A stretch of 9,711 bases of DNA from NCBI GenBank assembly GCA_030841965.1, contig JAUUSJ010000152.1, positions 1 through 9,711 of the forward strand, read 5' to 3'. The notes under the pieces were generated by a model. It had not been told where the DNA came from. It ran no database searches and saw nothing but the letters and a program-made list of their open reading frames with translations. The stretch comes from Blautia sp. GTDB taxonomy: Bacteria; Bacillota; Clostridia; Lachnospirales; Lachnospiraceae. A program made the translations under genes and the position numbers. The stretch's first letter is position 1; each line of letters starts with the position of its first letter. Shown piece after piece: positions 6,166-9,711 of this stretch.

Positions 6166-6419
6166 GATGTTGGGGTCAAAAGGTCTTTTGACCCCCTTTG
6201 ATACTGGATTGCTCCGCACAATGTGCTCCCGCATCTACGTTCCACTCCGGTCGGCGCTAAACGGGCGTCACTGGCGCCCAGCGCCCTCAAAAACATTCCT
6301 AATCCGCTCATTTTTCTCCGAAAAACGGCTACTTATTCCTGTTTTTGGCGGGTCCCAAGTTCAAAAATCCTCTTGCAAGCAAGCTTGCATCGAATTTTAG
6401 ACCTTTAGACCCTGGTATC
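6166..6419. mobile_element. MITE-like non-coding element between the lacI-type and transporter promoters
   Basis: This 254-bp block is more GC-rich than its surroundings. Its ends form an imperfect terminal inverted repeat: GATGTTGGGGTCAAAAGGTC at 6166-6185 against GATACCAGGGTCTAAAGGTC on the complement of 6400-6419, 15 of 20 identical. ATCACAT flanks it on both sides (6159-6165 and 6420-6426), as a 7-bp target-site duplication would. Inside are several hairpins: GGCGCT/AGCGCC (6253-6258/6280-6285) enclosing GGGCG/CGCCC (6263-6267/6275-6279), TTTTTC/GAAAAA near 6311-6325, and TGCAAG/CTTGCA near 6374-6389. There is no transposase; short open frames here have no ribosome binding site. It would need a transposase from elsewhere. 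No relatives were searched for. Confidence 0.6.
6168..6232 (-). repeat. Palindromic dispersed repeat, copy 2 (left end of the MITE-like element)
   Basis: The reverse complement matches 490-553 at about 58 of 65 positions. It contains the near-perfect stem GGGGTCAAAAG/CTTTTGACCCC (6172-6195) and a weaker GCTCCGCA...TGCTCCCGC fold at 6211-6232. Similarity to copy 1 stops at 6232, while the MITE-like element continues to 6419. Copy 1 is therefore either a fragment of the element or a shorter related unit. Confidence 0.8.
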
Positions 6420-6457
6420 ATCACATTCTGTTAAAAATAAAACGTATTTATATATAT

Positions 6458-6482
6458 ACTTTTTCGGAAAAAGTGCTATAAT
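6458..6482 (+). promoter_or_regulatory. Predicted transporter promoter with palindrome in the spacer
   Basis: A perfect TATAAT (6477-6482) has no good -35 box: 6454-6459 reads ATATAC. The spacer holds ACTTTTTC-G-GAAAAAGT (6458-6474), an odd-length palindrome with 8-bp arms. A strong -10 without a -35 fits a promoter needing an activator such as the neighbouring AraC-type protein. The palindrome may be an operator for a repressor. The leader to the first ATG would be about 55 nt. Confidence 0.55.
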
Positions 6483-6544
6483 TTTCATTAAAAGTCACAA
6501 GAAAATTATGCAACTCAACGAAAAACAAAAAGGAGAAATGAGGA

Positions 6545-7828
6545 ATGAGAAAAAGAGTGATTGCTATAGCGATGATGGCAGCAATGCTGAGTGGAACTTT
6601 GCTTTTTACTTCTGGATGTTCGTCTAAGGAGAAGGATGGAAAAACTCATATTACGATGCTTCAGTATAAGCCGGAGGCAGTTAAAGCATTTGAGAAGATG
6701 GAAGAAGAGTTCAATGCGACACATGATGATATTGTGCTTGAAATTGAATCTCCAAATGATGCGATGACGGTATTGAAGACGCGGTTTATCAAGGAAGATG
6801 CACCAGATATTATCGGTATCGGCGGTGATGTCAATTTTTCAAATTTTGTGGATGCCGAGATGCTTATGGATATCTCGGATTTTGAGGGCTTATCTTTAAT
6901 TAAGCAGGCATATAAAGATATCGATAAAAACTTGGAGTATGTTCCTACGGACGGTGTATATGCGGTCCCTTATGTGGCAAATGCGGCAGGTATCTTATAT
7001 AACAAAGATGTATTTGAAGAAAATGGATGGGAAATTCCTAAAACATGGGATGAGTTTATGAGCCTATGTGAGACGATTAAGGCGTCGGGAAAGCAGCCAT
7101 TTTATTTTGGGTTTAAGGATACTTGGACTTGTCTTGCTCCGTGGAATGCACTTGCCTGTGACCTTGCGCCGGCAGATGTATGTCGTCAGGTAAATAAGGG
7201 AGAGACAAAGTTTAGCGACGAGTATAAGGAAGTGGCCGAGAAGATGCTAGAACTTCTCGAATATGGACAAAAAGACCCATTTGCCTATAGTTATAATGAT
7301 GCATGTACTGCCTTTGCGAACGGAGAGTCTGTGATGTACACAATCGGAAGCTATGCAGTTCCTCAGATTCAATCGGTAAATCCAGATATGAATATTGATT
7401 CTTTTGTTATGCCTGGATGTGAGAAAGCGGAGGATAATGTCTTAAACTCTGGTATTGACCTTCAATTTTCTGTTGTAAAAGACTGTGAGAATAAAGAGGC
7501 AGCTTATGAGGTTTTAAACTTCCTCTTAGAGGATTCGACGATTCAAACTTATCTCGATGACCAGAATGCGATTCCTTGTAAAGATAAGGAATTTAAGCTT
7601 TCGCCAGCTCTCAACAGTATGATTCCTTATATTAATGAGGGTAAGATGGTAGATTATCAGGACCATTATTATCCTTCCGAGATGGCAGTCGATGCCCAGA
7701 TTCAGACATTTTTATTGGACGGAAATGTTGAGAAGTTTTTGACTAAATTTGATACAGATTGGTTAAGATATAATCGCGATGTTATCCGTAAGGTACAGGA
7801 ATATGAGGAGAGAGGAGAGGGAAAATAA
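6545..7828 (+). CDS. ABC transporter sugar-binding lipoprotein (CUT1 family)
   Basis: A 427-residue extracellular solute-binding protein of the UgpB/MsmE type (COG1653-like). The signal sequence is MRKRVIAIAMMAAMLSGTLL, and the lipobox FTSGC makes C25 the lipid-anchored cysteine. Family marks include the KEDAPDIIGIGGD segment, a central GVYAVPYVANAAGILYNKDVFEENGWEIPKTWDEF block typical of CUT1 binding proteins, and FANGESVMYTIGSYA. It should capture a sugar, probably an oligosaccharide, and pass it to the two permeases. Start at 6545 is supported by AGGAG (6531-6535). The stop overlaps the next ATG by one base (TAATG, 7826-7830), so translation is probably coupled. The substrate cannot be named from sequence. 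Confidence 0.94.
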   Translation: MRKRVIAIAMMAAMLSGTLLFTSGCSSKEKDGKTHITMLQYKPEAVKAFEKMEEEFNATHDDIVLEIESPNDAMTVLKTRFIKEDAPDIIGIGGDVNFSNFVDAEMLMDISDFEGLSLIKQAYKDIDKNLEYVPTDGVYAVPYVANAAGILYNKDVFEENGWEIPKTWDEFMSLCETIKASGKQPFYFGFKDTWTCLAPWNALACDLAPADVCRQVNKGETKFSDEYKEVAEKMLELLEYGQKDPFAYSYNDACTAFANGESVMYTIGSYAVPQIQSVNPDMNIDSFVMPGCEKAEDNVLNSGIDLQFSVVKDCENKEAAYEVLNFLLEDSTIQTYLDDQNAIPCKDKEFKLSPALNSMIPYINEGKMVDYQDHYYPSEMAVDAQIQTFLLDGNVEKFLTKFDTDWLRYNRDVIRKVQEYEERGEGK

Positions 7829-8679
7829 TGAATAAAAGATTAAACAAAAATCAAACTTTTATGCTGATTACGGTTCCAGTTTTGATATTATTCTTTTGTT
7901 TTAATACATTGCCGTTGATAAAAGGTCTTATGTATAGTTTTACAAACTTTAGAGGATTCGGAAGTTATGAGTGGGTAGGGCTGCGCAATTATACGGATTT
8001 ATTTTCGGATGCTCGAGTAGGAAAATCTTATTTATTTACATTTAAATTTGCGATTGTAGCTACGATTGTCACAAATGTAATTGCATTGCTTCTGGCATTG
8101 GGATTAAATGGCAAGATTCGCGCCAAAAGCGCTCTGAGAGGGATTTACTTTGTCCCAAGGATTCTCGGTGGCTTAGTTGTCGGTTATATTTTTGGCTATA
8201 TTTTTACATATATTCTTCCAGCCATTACAGGTGGTTCAAGTATGCTATCGAATACAAGTACAGCGTGGATTGCCATCGTAATTGTCGCAGCATGGCAGTC
8301 TATCGCACAGACGACTCTTATCTATATATCCGGTTTACAGACTGTTCCAGAAGATGTATATGAAGCTGGGGCGATTGACGGAGCGACAGGATGGGAGAGT
8401 TTTAAGAGCCTTACTTTCCCATTGATTATTCCTTTTTTTAGTATTAATACGGTGCTCAGTATGAAGGATTTCTTGATGGTATTCGACCAGATTATGGCAT
8501 TGACAAAGGGTGGACCTGCACAGAGTACCGAGTCAATTTCTTATTTGATTTATAATAATGGTATGGGCGGCGGCCAGTTTGGCTTCCAGAGTGCGAATGC
8601 GGTTCTCTTCTTTATCGTTATTGTTATCATATCTGTATTACAGCTTAACTACACAGGAAAGAAGGAGGAACAACTATAA
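7828..8679 (+). CDS. CUT1 sugar ABC transporter permease 1 (MsmF/UgpA type)
   Basis: A 283-residue integral membrane protein with about six hydrophobic segments (roughly 11-32, 72-94, 105-130, 145-168, 197-215, 258-275). The cytoplasmic EAA loop that docks on the ATPase is EAGAIDGATGW (179-189), followed by SFKSLTFPLI. The LTKGGPAQSTESISYLIY stretch (225-242) is characteristic of the first permease of CUT1 pairs. It forms the transmembrane channel with the next gene product. GAGGAGAG at about 7811-7818 lies within the end of the preceding gene. Both junctions of this gene are one-base TAATG overlaps, so the three genes are one operon. Confidence 0.95.
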   Translation: MNKRLNKNQTFMLITVPVLILFFCFNTLPLIKGLMYSFTNFRGFGSYEWVGLRNYTDLFSDARVGKSYLFTFKFAIVATIVTNVIALLLALGLNGKIRAKSALRGIYFVPRILGGLVVGYIFGYIFTYILPAITGGSSMLSNTSTAWIAIVIVAAWQSIAQTTLIYISGLQTVPEDVYEAGAIDGATGWESFKSLTFPLIIPFFSINTVLSMKDFLMVFDQIMALTKGGPAQSTESISYLIYNNGMGGGQFGFQSANAVLFFIVIVIISVLQLNYTGKKEEQL

Positions 8680-9527
8680 TGAAAAAGAAAAATAAAGTTG
8701 CAGCCACCACGAATTGGCCACTTACTATTTTATTGATGATTGGATGTCTGACTATTATCTTTCCACTTTATATGGCGATTATTATCGCTTTTAAGAAACC
8801 GTCAGAGATGACAAATGATATCGCGGGGGCGTTGAGCCTTCCAAAGACTTGGAGCTTAGACAATTTTGTGGAAGCCATGAGAGTAACAGATTTTTGGCAT
8901 TCACTTGGATACAGTGTGCTGATTACGGTTGTCACAGTAGTCTTGGCGATTCTCATTCACTCGCTCGCTGGATATGCTATCGGAAGAAGTATGGCAAATA
9001 GTAAGTTTTATAAATTTTCTTATCTCTATATTGTCAGTGGTATGTTTGTACCTTTTGCGATTTTGATGATGCCTTTAGTAAAGCAGACGGCAGAGATAGG
9101 GATTGATAACTGGTTTGGTGTTATTGTATGTTATCTTGTATTTTATATGCCGATGAATCTGATGCTCTATACAGGATATTTGAAAAATATTCCACTTGCC
9201 TTAGAGGAGGCGGCACTTGTGGATGGTGCTACGACATGGCAGACTTACTGGAAGATTATTTTTCCTATTATGAAGCCTATGCATGCTACAGTTGCTGTGT
9301 TGATAGCATTGGGAACATGGAATGATGTCATGACACCTCTTGTTATTATGTCAGGTACAGGGGCGAATACATTGCCTTTGGCTCAGCTTACGTTCCAGAC
9401 ACAGTTTGGTACAAATTATAACTTGGCGTTTGCGTCGTATTTGCTTGCGTTATTGCCTATTTTAATCTTCTACTTAGTTTGCCAGAAACAGATTATTAAT
9501 GGAGTGGTAAATGGAGCTGTGAAGTGA
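8679..9527 (+). CDS. CUT1 sugar ABC transporter permease 2 (MsmG/UgpE type)
   Basis: A 282-residue integral membrane protein with about six hydrophobic segments (around 14-37, 76-100, 112-134, 146-166, 201-222, 252-268). It has the EAA loop EEAALVDGATTWQTYWKIIFP (176-196) and the typical C-terminus KQIINGVVNGAVK of the second CUT1 permease. It pairs with the preceding permease. AAGGAGGAA (about 8662-8670) precedes the ATG, which overlaps the previous stop by one base. No ATPase gene follows within the window; CUT1 systems in Firmicutes often use a shared MsmX/MsmK-type ATPase encoded elsewhere. No clear terminator is seen between the stop codon and the window end. Confidence 0.95.
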   Translation: MKKKNKVAATTNWPLTILLMIGCLTIIFPLYMAIIIAFKKPSEMTNDIAGALSLPKTWSLDNFVEAMRVTDFWHSLGYSVLITVVTVVLAILIHSLAGYAIGRSMANSKFYKFSYLYIVSGMFVPFAILMMPLVKQTAEIGIDNWFGVIVCYLVFYMPMNLMLYTGYLKNIPLALEEAALVDGATTWQTYWKIIFPIMKPMHATVAVLIALGTWNDVMTPLVIMSGTGANTLPLAQLTFQTQFGTNYNLAFASYLLALLPILIFYLVCQKQIINGVVNGAVK

Positions 9528-9566
9528 TGGAAATGTTGTTTGGATTATAATGCGTAAGGAGAATTG

Positions 9567-9665
9567 GGGGGAGACGCAAAGAGAGGTTGGAGGTATGTTG
9601 GGGGAGATGCAAAGAGGGGGTGGAGGTATGTTGGAGGGAGACGCAAAGAGAGGTCAAAGATATGT
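9567..9665 (+). repeat. Three 33-bp tandem repeat units adjoining the right hairpin repeat
   Basis: Units start at 9567, 9600 and 9633. The first two differ at only a few positions (AGACGCAAAGAGAGG versus AGATGCAAAGAGGGG), and both end GGAGGTATGTT. The third has one extra base at its start and runs into the hairpin repeat through ATATGTCC. The same block occurs once next to the left copy (55-78). The strand is almost pyrimidine-free. A frame from ATG 9550 stays open to the window end (54 codons), but there is no family I recognise and coding is doubtful. Confidence 0.8.
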
Positions 9666-9711
9666 CCTCGAAAAACACGTTCGTTCCCACGGTTTTTCGA
9701 CATACGCTGAT
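9659..9711 (+). repeat. Hairpin-forming dispersed repeat, right copy
   Basis: This is the exact reverse complement of 2-54. TATGTC (9661-9666) pairs with GACATA (9699-9704), and GAAAAAC (9670-9676) with GTTTTTC (9692-9698). The element may extend past the window edge. It stands 131 bp after the last transporter gene and could form the 3' end of that mRNA, although a T-run follows no complete stem. Confidence 0.88.

Noticed and set aside
6164..6408. Short open frames (78 and 61 codons) within the MITE-like block
   Set aside because: They lack ribosome binding sites, encode low-complexity hydrophilic sequence with no recognisable family, and fall wholly within structured repeat DNA.
9567..9711. 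Possible CRISPR array at the right end
   Set aside because: The units are directly adjacent 33-bp tandem repeats with no variable spacers, and no cas gene is in the window.
2..9711. The whole window as a composite transposon or integrative element bounded by inverted repeats
   Set aside because: The interval contains essential core genes (thrS, infC, rpmI, rplT) in normal order and no transposase or integrase. The ends look like two copies of a dispersed intergenic repeat.

Overview
The window looks like chromosomal DNA of a low-GC Gram-positive anaerobe, most likely a Lachnospiraceae-type Clostridia. The evidence is an AT-rich sequence with AGA-rich codon use, strong GGAGG ribosome binding sites, a T-box in front of thrS, an attenuator-type leader in front of infC-rpmI-rplT, and CUT1 sugar-transporter genes without their own ATPase. 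The species cannot be fixed from the sequence alone.

Left half (about 100-4120, + strand) is core translation. A sigma-A-like promoter drives a T-box leader with a U-tract terminator, then thrS. A second promoter, whose -35 box overlaps the thrS stop codon, drives a long leader ending in a terminator hairpin (probable L20 leader), then infC (IF-3), rpmI (L35) and rplT (L20), closed by a strong terminator. infC is best read as starting at an ATT codon at 2827, not at the downstream ATG.

Right half (about 4118-9527) is a sugar-uptake locus. Two regulators lie on the - strand: a LacI-family repressor and, downstream of it, an AraC-family regulator. Divergent from them on the + strand are a lipoprotein sugar-binding protein and two CUT1 permeases whose stop and start codons overlap by one base. 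Two palindromes with a central CG flank the araC-type promoter 62 bp apart, which suggests that the LacI protein controls the AraC protein, and that the AraC protein may control the transporter. The ATPase (probably a shared MsmX/MsmK type) and any glycoside hydrolase are not in the window.

The unusual part is the intergenic repeats. (1) A perfect 53-bp inverted repeat forms both ends of the window; each copy is itself a hairpin and carries a degenerate tail, and at the right end the tail is amplified into three 33-bp tandem units. (2) A 64-65 bp palindromic repeat occurs twice: once between the T-box terminator and the thrS ribosome binding site, and once, inverted, as one end of (3) a roughly 254-bp GC-rich MITE-like element with imperfect terminal inverted repeats and a 7-bp flanking direct repeat, inserted between the lacI-type promoter and the transporter promoter. 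I see no phage, CRISPR, toxin-antitoxin or defence genes.
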